Positions 19,652-38,600 are shown, counted from the stretch's first letter. The stretch: DNA of 64,000 nt from Branchiostoma lanceolatum (GCF_035083965.1 NC_089730.1:18918742-18982741); one strand, 5' to 3'. Notes: generated by a model not told the origin, from the letters alone. Translations and numbers: made by a program.

Positions 19652-20158
19652 GGCAATGGGCAAAAAAGCGATTGGATGAATGATCGAGTAGGTGACTTGA
19701 GTAACTCTCAAGAAGACACTTTACATACTCAAAGTGCAAAACATGCGATCTTTAAGAAAGTAGGATCTACTTCTGCTGTAACGTACCCCTCTCACTCTAC
19801 TGCCTTCTTGGCATCTAAAAAATGTTAGATAACCAGAATCACGTGTGCTGTTGTCCACTAAGATAAACCAGGCTCAGCCTGGAATGGTGACTGTCTCTAC
19901 TTGTGACGTTTTGGTGACATCTAAGTCGTTTTCACATCCAGATGGCAAAACCCCAGTTTCACGACTGTAGGCGGGCCGCTTTCCATATTTGATCGCACGG
20001 TCACTTTCCTCCAGCAGCTAAAGGAAAGATGAATTCCAACAGAACTGATTAGTAACGGGCTGTTTTAGTAACTTCTTAACTCCTATAGCTATCTGCATAT
20101 TTCTTTTAGAATGTTAGGTAATAATTACGGAAACAAACCATCAGCTCGTGAAATAATA

Positions 20159-23100
20159 CTAACCGCCGGATGGCAGGACTTGGCAGATGAAGCGTTCAGC
20201 CGAGTCGCAATTTAAAACGAGCCACTGATGAAACCCGTACACGGCACAGTGTTGATCTTCCCAAGAGTTGTCTGTTTGAACGTCCGCCCAACTGCTGTAC
20301 CCTGTCCCCAAAGCGGCGCCGTCTATCCACTCCCAATTGCCTTCTTGTCGCTCATCATGTAAGCCGAACCAGAAGAAGCGATTCCAGTCTCCTTCCACCT
20401 CATCCTTCAGGGAGATCAGGAAGGCGTTGATCCCGGCGTCTCGGGGCATGGCGAGGGTGCCTCCGTCAGCAACACAGGTCTCGGTCGATTCGGAGAACGT
20501 CTTTTTGATGTCAAAGGCTTTGTAGCAGATTTGGCGATACTTCTTGTAACCGCCAGAGCAGGCCGCTGAAAAATAGGATACCGACATGGTCTTCAACGAC
20601 AAGGCACAATTTCTAGCATTTGAAGATGAACAAGGACACGAAAAGATAAATATGTAAATATATTTGGCGTCTAGTCTTATGTTTCGTTGCTGTTTGGAAC
20701 CTCATACGCGTACTTTAACGGACCCAAAGATTGGCCATCTTCTTGAACATAAATCAAGTGCTGGAATCTGGTCTAGGAAAATATCATAGAGAGACGGTTT
20801 ATTCTTACCTGGCATGTGGGGCAGAGTGCGCTCTTCCTCCAGTTTGTCTAGCACATTTGTCACGTTCAGCTTCTCCAGTATCTTCTTATTGTTCAGCTTT
20901 ATGTCAGAAAGGCCATCAGCTGTCCTCTGGTCAAGCTGGCTGATTGACAGCTTCAAGCCCAACACTGTCACGACTGTATAAAGAAACAACCACGACTCGT
21001 TATGGAGAAAGTTGAACCGGTTAACCTTTTAAAGGAGTCCTAAACTCCAGAAGGCGGTGTTATTTTCCACTAGATTATGTATCAACCAATACATAATCAA
21101 CCGACTTTTTACAAAATTCTGCTTGTGGTAAATTTTACAAGATGTGTTTTTTAAAACAATATGATACTCACTAAACCCCTGCAGACCCTACCAGTGTATT
21201 CCCTATGCGTAAACATACATTTTTAAACGTGGCTATTTTCGGTGTAAATGAGGGTGGTTAAGCACGATATGAAGGCCAATTGTTAATAAGATATAAAAGA
21301 ACACATAGCCAGAAGGTTTTTCTTAACCACCCTGACATTCTTTTTGTAATCTAATTTTTGTCAGGCATTGTCAGGCACATTGTAAAAAACACATAGGCTG
21401 AGGGGGAAGCAGGACAACTCGGCCCATTTCCAACTCGGCCCATCGCAAATCTGGTCAACTCGGCCCATTGCGGAAGTCAACTCGGCCCATTGCGGAAGTC
21501 AACTCGGCCCATCGGGGTAGTCAACTCGGCCCATCGGGGTAGTCAACTCGGCCCATCGGGGTAGTCAACTCAACACTTTATTGAACCTGTTTAGAACCTG
21601 TAGATAAGTAGTTTTTTTTTTTAGTTTGTTTACCGCATGTCAGGACCAGTTTCTCATGTACCGCTACTGATGTGTGAAAATAACGTGTAAATAAGTAAAT
21701 ATTTAGCTAGTCGACTTTCGTTCGTAGTTTTTTTGAAGATGAATAGACCGATTGCTATAATGTAATAATAATATGGAATGGACATGTTAAAGTTTACGTC
21801 TTCTGTAAATCTAAGTTTAATGTTGTCTTCTGTAAACGTTGTTCTGTAAAGTGCCAGTTATAGTCGTTTTACCTGTTGAAAAAGAAAGCACAAGTTGGAT
21901 TAACTTGAATAAAAATATGTGTGCAAAATATCGTGTGTGTGTTTGTGTTGGGCCGAGTTGACTAGGGAGATGGGCCGAGTTGACTAGGGAGATGGGCCGA
22001 GTTGACTAGGGAGATGGGCCGAGTTGACTAGGGAAATGGGCCGAGTTGACTGGGCCGAGTTGGTAATGGGCCGAGTCGTCCGACATTCGCTGAGGGTCAC
22101 CTGGGGAATTTGGTAGAATACTGAACGTTTTGGATGCGCACGGGACTAGTGGGTACTCTATCGTATACTGGTAAAAATATTCATTTCTACTTCCTAAAAT
22201 TACCATCTTTTGGAAAATAACTTCCCCCTCTGGACTTTGGTTAACCGGTTCAACTTTCTCCATAACGAAAGACTAATTACAAATTTAGAAATTTGTAATT
22301 AGTCTTTCGTCTTTCACCTCTGTTCCCACCAGCTCAATATTTGGATAAGATCGCAACACCCACAAACGTCCTAGAGAGCACACCCTAGCTAGCCAAAACA
22401 ATACGAGTGGGAACGGCGCCTTGTAACAGCATGTAACCATGGAGCGCACCCTAACCAAAAGTCAGTGGGAATGGCCCCTGTAACAATATGTAACTGTGTA
22501 TATATAACTGCGAAATTGTAAATGTGTTGTGCTATATGTACTGATGTATGATTAAATAAAGATGTATTAAAACAAACAAAAAAGGCCGCAGCACTCACCC
22601 AGAAAGATGACAGTTCCAAGCAGGACGATGGTCGCAAGAGCAATGGCCTTCCAAAAGACCTGGGACTGACCGGGGCTTTTCATACCGACACCCGGGATAC
22701 AACCAGCGGTCTCAGCAGAGGCAGATCCAGGGTCGGCGGCTTTACGATTGTCGTGAGAATCGTTAGAACCTGCAGGATGTACAGTATACACAGTAAAAGC
22801 TTCTGCTATGTAGAGAAATAGCAATAAAAAGGAGAAAAACAAGGGTCCAAACGCGAGTAAAAGACAATGGGGGGTAGTTTGGTTCTAAGCACAGTAAAAC
22901 TAGGTGAATGGGGTTAATCGTTTTCTTGCGATTTTTATTCAGACTTCACTTTGTATCGTCGACTGGCCTGCAGGTATACAACAGTTCTTTTCGTGCTTCT
23001 AGTTTTTATGTACTTAGAATATTGTTATTGATCGATTGTAATTTCATCCATGTCTAGTTCCATTGTAATGTCTTGTCTTTTTCCACAGGACTACCCTGGA

Positions 23101-23617
23101 ATCCAGGGCAATTGTACCGGCGCAGTTGTACCGGCCCGCGCCCGAGTTTTCCCCGGGCCTACCCTCCCGCCGCCCCACTATCCGCTAGCCCACAAGATCC
23201 GCGGATATTGGGTGGGTAGCGGAGAGTGGGACGGGGTAGATCTTCGGGGGGAGCGGAAGGGTAGGCCCGGGTAACTCGGAGCGCGGGCCGGTACATATGC
23301 TCTGGATTCCAGGGTACCGCAGGACTAGCCCTTTGCAATAGCCACACGCTCTGAGTTGGGCAGCCCTGGCTGTGCGTGCTGAAAACATGTAGCCAAACCA
23401 ATGAATAAGAAAAATAAATAATTCCGAAACTTTCGAGTAACTTACCTGGCTCTGCTGATAAGTCTGAGGTACTGGTAGCCTGGTTCACGCCATGGGCCCT
23501 CCTTTCGGCCGAATCCCTCGACGGGGAACCCGTGCCGGCCTCCTCGTAGTCATTGCTTCCATCGTCGTTACAGGTGGCGTAGACGTTGCAGGCCTCCGTG
23601 TAGACGTTTCCGTCCAT
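20159..23617 (-). CDS. Type II transmembrane C-type lectin
   Basis: Four exons, 23617-23446, 22769-22599, 20973-20809 and 20565-20159, encode 304 residues with matching phases. Residues 1-98 form a cytoplasmic tail with clustered Tyr (NVYTEA, NVYATC, NDYEEA at Y6, Y13, Y24). Residues 99-121 are a transmembrane helix, split by the exon 2/3 junction. Residues 122-168 are a short helical stalk with one N-glycosylation sequon (NVT). Residues 171-304 are a long-form C-type lectin domain with six cysteines, WFGLHD, NWEWIDG and a C-terminal FICQ. The usual Ca2+/sugar motifs (EPN or QPD, then WND) are not intact: the region reads QTDNSWED and VLNCD. Classical calcium-dependent sugar binding is therefore doubtful. 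The frame is open upstream to an ATG at 23722, but MDGNVY at 23617 is preferred. Ligand unknown. Confidence 0.85.
20998..22266. mobile_element. 1.27-kb element with ~60-bp inverted ends, host of Foldback-like element 2
   Basis: GTTATGGAGAAAGTTGAACC followed by GGTTAACC at 20998-21025 is perfectly inverted at 22239-22266. Similarity continues inward through GTTATTTTCC. It lies in lectin intron 2. The ACTCGGCCC element 21405-22088 sits inside it, so insertion was nested. No transposase ORF seen. Confidence 0.65.
21405..22088. mobile_element. Foldback-like element 2 with ACTCGGCCC-repeat ends
   Basis: About 684 bp flanked by an exact 8-bp duplication, GCTGAGGG (21397-21404 and 22089-22096). The left arm has seven direct copies of AACTCGGCCCA with variable spacers (CGGGGTAGTC, TGCGGAAGTC). 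The right arm has seven inverted copies (GGGCCGAGTTGACTAGG and variants). The interior is AT-rich and non-coding. Same architecture as 9290-10300. Lies in lectin intron 2. Confidence 0.8.
22266..22309. repeat. Short hairpin, 20-bp arms
   Basis: CGAAAGACTAATTACAAATT is mirrored by AATTTGTAATTAGTCTTTCG across a 3-base loop, directly abutting the right end of the 1.27-kb TIR element. Confidence 0.75.
23092..23316. mobile_element. GC-rich palindromic MITE with 9-bp TSD
   Basis: 225 bp with inverted ends TACCCTGGAATCCAG / CTGGATTCCAGGGTA and further mirrored blocks (GTACCGGCCCGCGC, CCCGGGCCTACCCT). Flanks CCACAGGAC (23083-23091) and CCGCAGGAC (23317-23325) match at 8 of 9 positions. MULE-like by target size. 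Located in lectin intron 1. A minus-strand open frame continuing past exon 1 runs through it by chance. Confidence 0.8.
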
Positions 23618-23723
23618 CGCAAACAGTACGGTCTTCTCACCACCAGCTTGTGTACCAGAAATGTAGTTTTTCAAACGTGCAACGCTACTTGTTTTTGTTC
23701 TCTGTAATGTTTTGACGCCCACA

Positions 23724-25709
23724 ATGATTGTCTGCTTGCTACGTTGCCAAAGGATTACATGGATAACATCAGCAGAGAGCCCGGTCTTTGCACGGGGAAA
23801 GATGCAAAGAACTCCAACTTGGAAGGAGTCGCTCGAAGGCTTTTATGATTTAACGATGTCCGTTTCATTTGACCTAACAAAGACGTACCAACTGCCACTT
23901 TCGTCACACGCAGACCAATTAAGTTCACGGCACTTTCGCACACTAAAAAACAGATCTTCTTTGTGTGATAATGTTTTTTATCGATGACATTCGTAAACGC
24001 TTTGTGTGTTTTGTTGTCTTTTTAGTCATTTAATTATTTATTAGTCATACTTGGACGTGTTGCATGATATTCCCATTATAAAGTCAATGGTAGCACAAAT
24101 CCAATTTAGGACGCAGCGAGGTCACCAACGTGCCGCGGGTCCAGAGAGATAGGGGTTAAGCTGATGCCCTGAAGTAACATGTAGAGTCCAAGAACAAGTT
24201 GAGCAAAAATTATCTTCAAGAGTAACACGACAACTTGAATCTACTTACGTAAGGTTTTATAGTCTTCAGATGACTTATGAATGTATTCATGGTCCACTAA
24301 GACAGAAGAAGTCAACAACAACAATATTAAAAAAGCAACTTTATGTATCACTCAGAAATGTTGCATTCAGGTTATCAAAGTTCACCAAATTCAACATCTC
24401 TGCTTCTGCTACAGTACCACAAGTCAACCTGAGAATTTTAAACAGCAATGTTGCCAAGAGCCATACTATACACAGCAGTTCATTTGCATGCAGAGCTTGA
24501 AACTATCTCACAAATATTTCATAATGTGCCGGCCTTCACAATCCTATGTGTAATGTTCTTACGTTCATGCCTGTACATCGTCAATGAGCCTAAAAAAATT
24601 CTCTCCCAACAAAATTTGCTATTCTGGCAATTATTGCTGGATGACAATCAACATCTATGTAATCAGTCCTCTATGTTGGAAGCAATACCTTAAAGCAGTA
24701 CTGAAGTACATGTACAGTTGAAGTAGGCATCACCTCAGCAAAAGGTCTTTACACAAAGCTTTCCTCACAGTGCAGAAGACCTCCCACCTTGTTAACAATC
24801 ACGAAATGGCATTCATCTGTAACAATCTGCACAATTGTATCAGGTTGCTTGAGAAACTGTCAAATTTTATAACCTGCATGTCTAACCTTCATCAAAGTCT
24901 ATCAAACAATGCATGCTTAAAACAATAATTTGTACATAGATATTCTTTTCAAAAAGTACATACCGCTACATGTCCGACACATGTGTAAGAACAACAACTT
25001 ATGATGCTTCAAAGCTGCCTTGCAATCGCTGACAACTTAGTTGTCTTTATTTCTCTGACTCGAAGGTGGAAGACCGCAGAGCCCACTTGCTTTACATGAG
25101 ATTGGCATACAGCTCATTGGGCCATTAACTATTGCAGTTTACAACGCAATTGTCCAATTTTACGACACACATTCTCCGCATGCCACTGAACACCCCGCCA
25201 CAGAGAGTTCTCATCATTGCGTTCAGCAAGAAACTCGGACCAAGACAAGGAAGACCTCGTGAAGGTCTCCTAAGTAGCCTGATAGACGACTGTAAGTTGT
25301 ACTTACACCAGAGCATTAGAATGGTGACTCATGTGTTAAAATACCTTAGAGAAATAGCATCAAACAAACGATGACAATGGGTCAGGGTGTACAAAGAGGT
25401 GCACTGATTTAGTTGTAAATTGCAGTCTAACCTTAATTCCGTTGATTCAACCAAGAACGGTCAATATAATCATTATTATAGCGTTAGGCCATGCCAATTT
25501 ATTTCAGTGGTTCTCCAACATTTTAACGACTTAAATTTCTAGCAAGAGTACATCATGAAAACTGAAGGATGGAAGGAAAACTTGCACCTGACGTTATCAA
25601 CTATCTGAACCTGTGTGTACAGATTTTCTCCACAGACTCAGTTTTGAATGATCTTCTGTCAGGTTTGTTGGTTTTAAATCTGAGAATCAACAAATAAAAT
25701 TGGTGTGGC
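23724..25709. other. Gene-less spacer between lectin and PTGES2 3' end
   Basis: No exon or RNA gene recognised. Positions 23993-24165 repeat part of the element at 63727-63972, including its end GTGCCGCGGGTCCAG. The remainder is AT-rich with only short frames lacking recognisable domains. Confidence 0.55.
23993..24165. mobile_element. Half copy of the GCCCCTCTCTC-TIR element
   Basis: Shares TGTGTGTTTTGTTGTCTTTT, GATATTCCCATTATAAAGTC and GTGCCGCGGGTCCAG with 63835-63972. Only the right terminal repeat is present. Confidence 0.65.
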
Positions 25710-25715
25710 TTTATT
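25710..25715 (-). terminator. PTGES2: PTGES2 polyadenylation signal
   Basis: AATAAA on the minus strand, 36 bases past the PTGES2 stop codon. A second AATAAA-like motif is not needed to explain the end. Confidence 0.6.
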
Positions 25716-25750
25716 CAATGTAAGACATAGTCAATGTACAGCAGTGTTTA

Positions 25751-31822
<6,072 letters not shown>

Positions 31823-31889
31823 CTTGGGTCACTTGCGTAACCTTCGCTGCCGCAAACCGACAAGAGGAGTTTCTTGAACGTCGTAAAAT

Positions 31890-32077
31890 AGCATCGCAGA
31901 AAAATCCTGTCAGTAGTCGAAAAATGTGCACTGTTGACAGGATAATCCTGTAATTAACAGAATTTTTGCACCATTGGTAGGATAATTTTGTCAACCGTAC
32001 ATACGGTGGACTCGACTGGTAGGATGATCCTGTCATTAACAGAATTGTTCACACTATTGACAGGATGATAATAGTGC
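31890..32077. repeat. ~41-bp tandem array in the PTGES2/VARS spacer
   Basis: Five diverged units carrying GACAGGATAATCCTGT or GGTAGGATGATCCTGTC, then TTAACAGAATT. Starts are near 31890, 31932, 31973, 32015 and 32056. Each unit contains an AGGAT..ATCCT dyad. Confidence 0.7.
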
Positions 32078-32239
32078 AATAAAATGTTCTTTAATGATCT
32101 TTAATATTGATAGGATATGAATGATAACTTCACTGAAGTAGTAAACTGAAAACAAAAAAAATAGAGAAAGAAGTTAAGAAATATGAATTCTCGCACTCAC
32201 CATTAACGTTAACCGTTACCTACTACAAGAGATCTCTAG

Positions 32240-32600
32240 ACCACAAATGATTGCCTTTTATTGGTGAAAGCAAGAATCTTTAAAATGGATTTAATCTAAA
32301 GCTCCTTCGTGACAGAAAGAAAGCAAGGAAGAAAGAATATGGCAAAGAATGATAGAGCATTTTCCTTACCTCTTTTTTTTAAAAAAGATGAGTTAATGAC
32401 ATAAACTGTTAACGTTATTAAACATCATTGACTGGTCTAAATTGATTGCTTTTTGGATTTTAAAATTAAAGTTCCTTGGTGAAAGAAAGAAAGCAAAAAT
32501 AAAGGCAAAGAATAGAGAATGTTTTCCTTTACTCGTTTTGTAACGAAGACAAGTTAATGACATGAACTAACTTCACTAACTGGTTTAATTACATAGTTAT
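32240..32600. repeat. Two ~190-bp tandem units
   Basis: Both units run from TGATTGC.TTTT through GAAAGAAAGAAAGCAA, GGCAAAGAAT and TTTTCC, and end in AGTTAATGACAT.AACT (second near 32553). Spacer immediately upstream of VARS. Confidence 0.65.
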
Positions 32601-32691
32601 CGACTAGCTGGTGCAATCCCAGGATGACGTCACGCCCCGATCCCATGATGCAATCCCCCGCAGTGTGAGATCGCAAGGTCCGGTCTTCCGC

Positions 32692-35600
32692 ATGCAACAG
32701 TGCATCAGCGCCGTCTTCAAGACACGGGCGATCTTAGGCAAACTTCCGAGGGTCTTACAACTCTCACACCACCTCACGACGTCGGCCAGGATGGAGAACG
32801 GGCCCGAGGGAGCGGCAGGCGCGGCGGCGGCGGCAGCGGCGGCCGGCGGAGAACCGGCTGTGCAGAAGACCGAGGCACAACTGAAGAAGGAGGCGAAACA
32901 AAAGGCTAAGATGGAGAAGTTCAAAGCTAAACAGGAGAAGATGGCTGCACAGAAGGGCGAGGTGAGAGATAAGTTTCTCCTTTGTTGCAGTGTTACCGTG
33001 ATCGGTGTTGTTGTTACGTTAGAACTGAGGTGTTTTTACAACAGCCCCCCTCCCCCTTTATCGGCCATGTGTACAGGTTTGAGGGTGTGAAAGGGGAGGG
33101 GCGATATCGCCATTTGTCAATAATCACCACGGAAATGATATTTTTTGTCGTTAATTTTTCGATGTTTGTGTGTGTGTGTGTTAGAAAGATGAGTCCAAAA
33201 TATATGAATGCATTATTATTACTTCTGTCGTCTACTCTACTCTATGGGGAAGGCTTTTGCCCTTTAAATTTATTGAGCCAGTGATGATCTGGATATTTTT
33301 GCAACATTTTTTTGTGAGATATTCATTATTTTGGGATTTCTCGTTCTTATTCTATAGATGACATTCTTCAAATTTTCATGGAAATCAGAATGACCTGGAT
33401 CTACATTGATTTTTGGTGTAACACACCAGCTTTGTAGGCATGCTGTAGTAGCAGCTGGTTAACTGTTATATTACATTCACAAGTCACCATTAGGTTCATA
33501 CGTAAATAATGTTGAATACTAGTATATGCAAACATTTCTAAAATGTTTCCACAGAAAAAGTCAGAAGAAAAGAAGGAGAAGAAGAAGGAAAAGGAGGTCG
33601 TGACCTATGACATCCAGACCCCCTCAGGAGAGAAGAAAGGTCAGACATACTGTAAATGCATCTAAGTTCGCGTGGTCTTTATTTCGAAAGGCGAAAATGG
33701 AGTGTTCGCGGTGGTTGTAAGTTTGCGGGAGCGCTCTATTCACATACTGCTACAGTATTGGACAAAATGTTTGCGGTGATTTTAAATTCGCAGTGAAACG
33801 GTCGCCGCGAAAACCGCGAACACAAAGCCACCGCGAACATTTCTGCATTTACAGTACTTTAAATATACTGTAATTCTTGTTTCTTTCACTGTAGCTTTAT
33901 GTTCACTGTTTTCACGGTCACCTCTGTACCCTGAACCAATCATCAACGTGAAAAACCTGTTGCAATTATTCCTTCACACATCTGTTCTCTAAATCACTTG
34001 CTGCCACTTTGAAGTTTAAATTCAGTGAAATTGTCCATTTTTCCTAACACCATTGGCAAGAAATCTTGCTACTTTGAAGATAAAGTGAATTACAGACAGT
34101 ACACAGCAGACTCTGTTAGATGATGTAACACTAGCTAAATACAGATACCAGCATGTCAAAGTACGTTTTATCATTGCATCATATTCCAAAGCATTTCACT
34201 GTAAAGACAAACAGTCTTTTGCTTATGCAACTTGTGCTTTGAAATTGTAATGGCAAACACCTGCTTTCTGCATTTTTTGTTATTCAAACTTCAAATATTC
34301 CCCTTTTAACAAAGACTAACTGTAACAATAGATTTGATGGGGCCAACTACACTCTCTTTGATAATAAACAGTGAAACTGAAAGTGAAGAGAATTAACAAA
34401 GATATTTATTCGGAATGGCTAACGTTATAGCTTGATATGGAATATAATAGATGGACAAGAAATGTATAACACATTGGTGAAAATTTTCAAATGGGAATGA
34501 TACATGTACCACATGATTAGAGGTTCAGTCTTGTAGCTCTAAGTCTAACTTTGTGCTAGAAGTACTAACCAGTTTCCTGTCCTGTTATACTACAGATGTG
34601 GCTAGTGAGATGCCCAATGCTTACAGTCCTAAGTACGTGGAGGCAGCCTGGTACCCCTGGTGGGAAAAACAAGGCTTCTTCAAACCTGAGTATGGAGTAA
34701 GTAGTCAGCTGTTAGATACACAGTGAATAAGTGGATGATTGCAGTAGATGATTGCTGTCTTTGGGAATGTTAGCAATCTTAACCTTCTACTTGCTGCATA
34801 ACCAATACAAATTAGCAGTCTGAAGGTTTAAGAAAGTTCATTGCAACATTATCCGGTAGGTTATTACAAGTACAGTATCATGATAATGATAAGGAACTTA
34901 AGTAATAGAATGCATAATGTATACACACTGTACATACATAAATGAGAAAACCTGGCTTTTGTTTGTAGTCTGTTGAAAGATATATGCTTGTTTATTTGTT
35001 TCATTCAGATTTAACTCTGTTTAATTTTACAGAGGAAGAGTCTACAGGAGCCCAACCCTAAGGGCCAGTTTGTGATGGTGATCCCCCCTCCCAACGTGAC
35101 TGGTTCGCTCCATCTGGGTCACGCCCTCACCAACGCCATTGAGGACAGCATCACCAGATGGTGAGGGCTCAAAGCCTGTTCATATTGCACAGCAAATTAA
35201 CTGACCAGAGTTAACGTAGCACTTGCCCCCCTTACCCTGCACCTGGGGAGCAAATCCTCTGCATAAAATTCTGATTGACCAGGGATGCTACTAGGTCACA
35301 TGTGGCCACAGTCTTCAACTTTAACCTGTTCGACTGTCTGATTTCCCCCCTCAGAAAGCCTTAGATTACCCCATTTTAGATTAAAATTCTCTAAAACCCC
35401 ACCCCTTCTACACCATCTGTATGGTTGCTCTGCTCCCTTGCAATGCCTAACAGTCCCATTCAAAGGACTGTATAACCATGAAATAGATTCTATGGGAAAA
35501 ACATGCTGTCTTGATATGGATGCAATATCTGAGTGTTATCTAGTTTTCACTACTGTGGAAGAGATGATTATGATGCAGAGGATCTAGTTTTGATCACTGG

Positions 35601-38600
35601 GCTGCAAGCTGCAAAATTACAACCACTAAAAATATCTTCCTGCAGAAATTCCTGCAGGACAAATTCTTCCTGCAGGAATACCTGCAGATTCTGCAAAAAA
35701 AATTTTCAAAATGAATATTCATGAAAGTTATTGTTATCAATCATAACTGTACATCATACTCATCAACTATATGTAAACATTTTTCACTTACATGCTTTTA
35801 TATTGAAAACATAAGCACTTGTCAAAATGGGAAAAGTGGAATTCCAAACTTAAAGTGGAGGGTGTTAATTATAATTGCTTATTTCAGGCACAGAATGAAG
35901 GGAAAGACGACCCTGTGGAACCCCGGCTGTGACCACGCCGGCATCGCCACACAGGTGGTCGTGGAGAAAAAGCTCCAAAGAGAAGAGGGCCTGTCTCGCC
36001 ACGACATCGGCAGGGAAAAGTTTGTGGAGAAGGTCTGGAAGTGGAAGAACGAGTAAGTTGTGTGTTTAAGTTTAAGTCTGTTTTGAACTAATAAAGTCAG
36101 GGAACTGCAGTGAAAACCTTTGCAACCTTCCCTCAAAGACACATTGATTCCTGTTGATATTTGACAGAACAAAAATACACATTGAGTTTGAGACTAAACT
36201 CTGGATACTCACAGAAACTTGATTTTTTAGACAGCATCCACACAAGTTTCCATCTATGATCCAGAAAGACAAGAAAATACTGCTATTAATGTTAGATTTA
36301 GATTAGAGTCCATTACAAACCATGCAATGATGTACTTTTTTAGTATTGTTTGAAATGTAGCCAAAATGTACAATTTCTCTACCCAAACTCCTACACAATC
36401 ATTTGTGTATTGTTTTGTTCAGAGATGAAATGGCAAGACTTGAAGTTGAAGTGCTTCAAAAAATATTGTATTCATTGAATTTCTTTGTTTCCAGGAAAGG
36501 AGGGCGAATCTATGAGCAGCAGAGGCTGATGGGTATTTCTGTGGACTGGGACCGTGCAGCCTTCACTATGGATGAGGTGGGGTCTTCCTTATAATTGTCA
36601 TCGTCATTATCATTAGATACATTAAACTTTTGCCCACCTACCCCCTTGTCTACTATTGTTTCAAATGCGTTCTTAAAACCACCGCGAACACTCCATTTTC
36701 TCCCTACCTTGAAATAAAAACCATGTGAACTTAAATGCATTTCCAGTATATGAGTGGTGATGCTACTGGCTCTTGTGAGGCACTCAAGTACTAAAAAACT
36801 TCAATTTATTTTCCCAGAAACTGTGCAATTGTGTGAAGGAGGTTTTCGTCCGGCTCCACGACGAGGGAATCATCTACCGCAGCAACCGACTGGTCAACTG
36901 GTCCTGTCGCCTCAAGTCGGCCATCTCAGATATAGAGGTATGTAGATATTCAAGGTCCTGCATAAAACTTTACTTTACAATACTTTCAGAACACCTTTTC
37001 ATATCTTAAGATGAGTGCAGTAGGCTAACTACGCAACCCGATTCCACTGATTGATGTCAGTACATTTTATATACGTTCTCAATGCCTTGAAAAAAGTGCA
37101 CACAATAGCATGGGATCAAAGTCTTGCTACTTGCAAATTTCTGCACAGTTGGTGGTATTAACTAAAATATTATTTTTTGGAAGAAGAAAACCAACACTGT
37201 TATTTCAGAAAAATGAGCAAAAACAGTGACTGTGTGGAACAGTTGTATTTCCCCTTTGACACAAGGAAACATAAACACAGAAGTATTTTCCTAGTTTTCT
37301 AATCTGTGCCTTTCCCTACCAGGTTGATAAGAAGGAGCTGCCAGGACGTACCCTGCTAGCCGTGCCGGGTTACGAGGAGAAGGTGGAGTTTGGAGTCCTG
37401 GTGGAGTTTGCCTACCCCGTGGAGGGGTCAGGTGAGTTAGGAATGATAGTTACCTGTCATATACTTTATAATACCCCACTACTTGAATTTGATGTTTGTT
37501 GTAATCTCCAAGCAGATCTATCGGTGGCAATGACAGTATCCAAAGGGCATAAGCAGCATTACTGGCCACAGATAGATCTGCTTGGAGATTAGTTTGTTGA
37601 AGGCTTGAAGAAAGTCTGTCCTGTATCCTCCTCCCCAATATTGATTTAATGCAGATTAAGTGTCATTTCTTTAGATTTTGGTTTTTTCTTGGGGTCTGGT
37701 TCAAAGTTTATATTGGTGCCAATATCTTTTAACATTATGAGTCAAACATTACAGCAAGAGATTCACTACATCAACATAGCCTTACATTTAGTTTGTAACA
37801 GTTTCATGATACAATGTACTTTTGTCTGTTTGGGTGTATTGATGCAAAGCATATCATCGTACCATATTACATTGCTGTCTTCTGTTTTCTGAGACTCATT
37901 GGTACATCTAACTTCCATGTTCTCCAGATGAGGAGATCGTTGTTGCCACCACCCGTATTGAGACCATGCTGGGAGACACAGCTGTAGCTGTACATCCAGA
38001 GGACGACAGATACAAGGTGACTGCTCGTTTCGGGTTGCAAAATTTTCTCATCCAACCTTTGCCTAGTAACAACACAACTCCCTTTGAGGAATACTATCTT
38101 TGATATATATTTAAACAATAGCTATCAAAACCAGATGTTGTGCTGCAGTACCGATGAAAGCTGCTAAGGAATTCAATACCACAATATCTAATCATTCCTT
38201 CGATAGGACATGACCTAACCACATTTCATAGATTCTTGAGTTCAACCACATACAAACACTACCAAAAACATAACCTTCTTCTCAAAGGTAATTATAATAA
38301 ATTATGTTCAGGTGAACATTAGGCTAAAATTCAAAAGGTATATGTCAGAGACGTAATTGAATATACAACTCCTCTTTATCCACAATGTGTTTAAGATAGT
38401 TGCAACATTATTTTGTACGAACTATACATGTATTTAACTTTTTTGAATATCAATTTCCTCCTCCTCCCAGCATCTCCATGGGAAGTACGTCCTCCACCCC
38501 CTGTTGGAGCGCCGCATGCCCATCATCTGTGACGACTTTGTGGACAGGGAGTTTGGAACAGGTATGAAAATTGTACATTCATGTTTGTTTGTTTGTTTGT

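Larger units (their letters stand above)
31823..32691. promoter_or_regulatory. Shared upstream region of PTGES2 (minus) and VARS (plus)
   Basis: The two start codons are 0.87 kb apart. The interval holds a ~41-bp tandem array near the PTGES2 side (31890-32077) and two ~190-bp tandem units (32240-32600). No TATA box stands out. The bidirectional role is inferred from the arrangement. Confidence 0.45.

Noticed and set aside
23159..23445. Continuation of the lectin exon 1 frame into the GC-rich palindrome
   Set aside because: A consensus donor at 23445 with matching phase to exon 2 ends the exon; the rest is MITE sequence.
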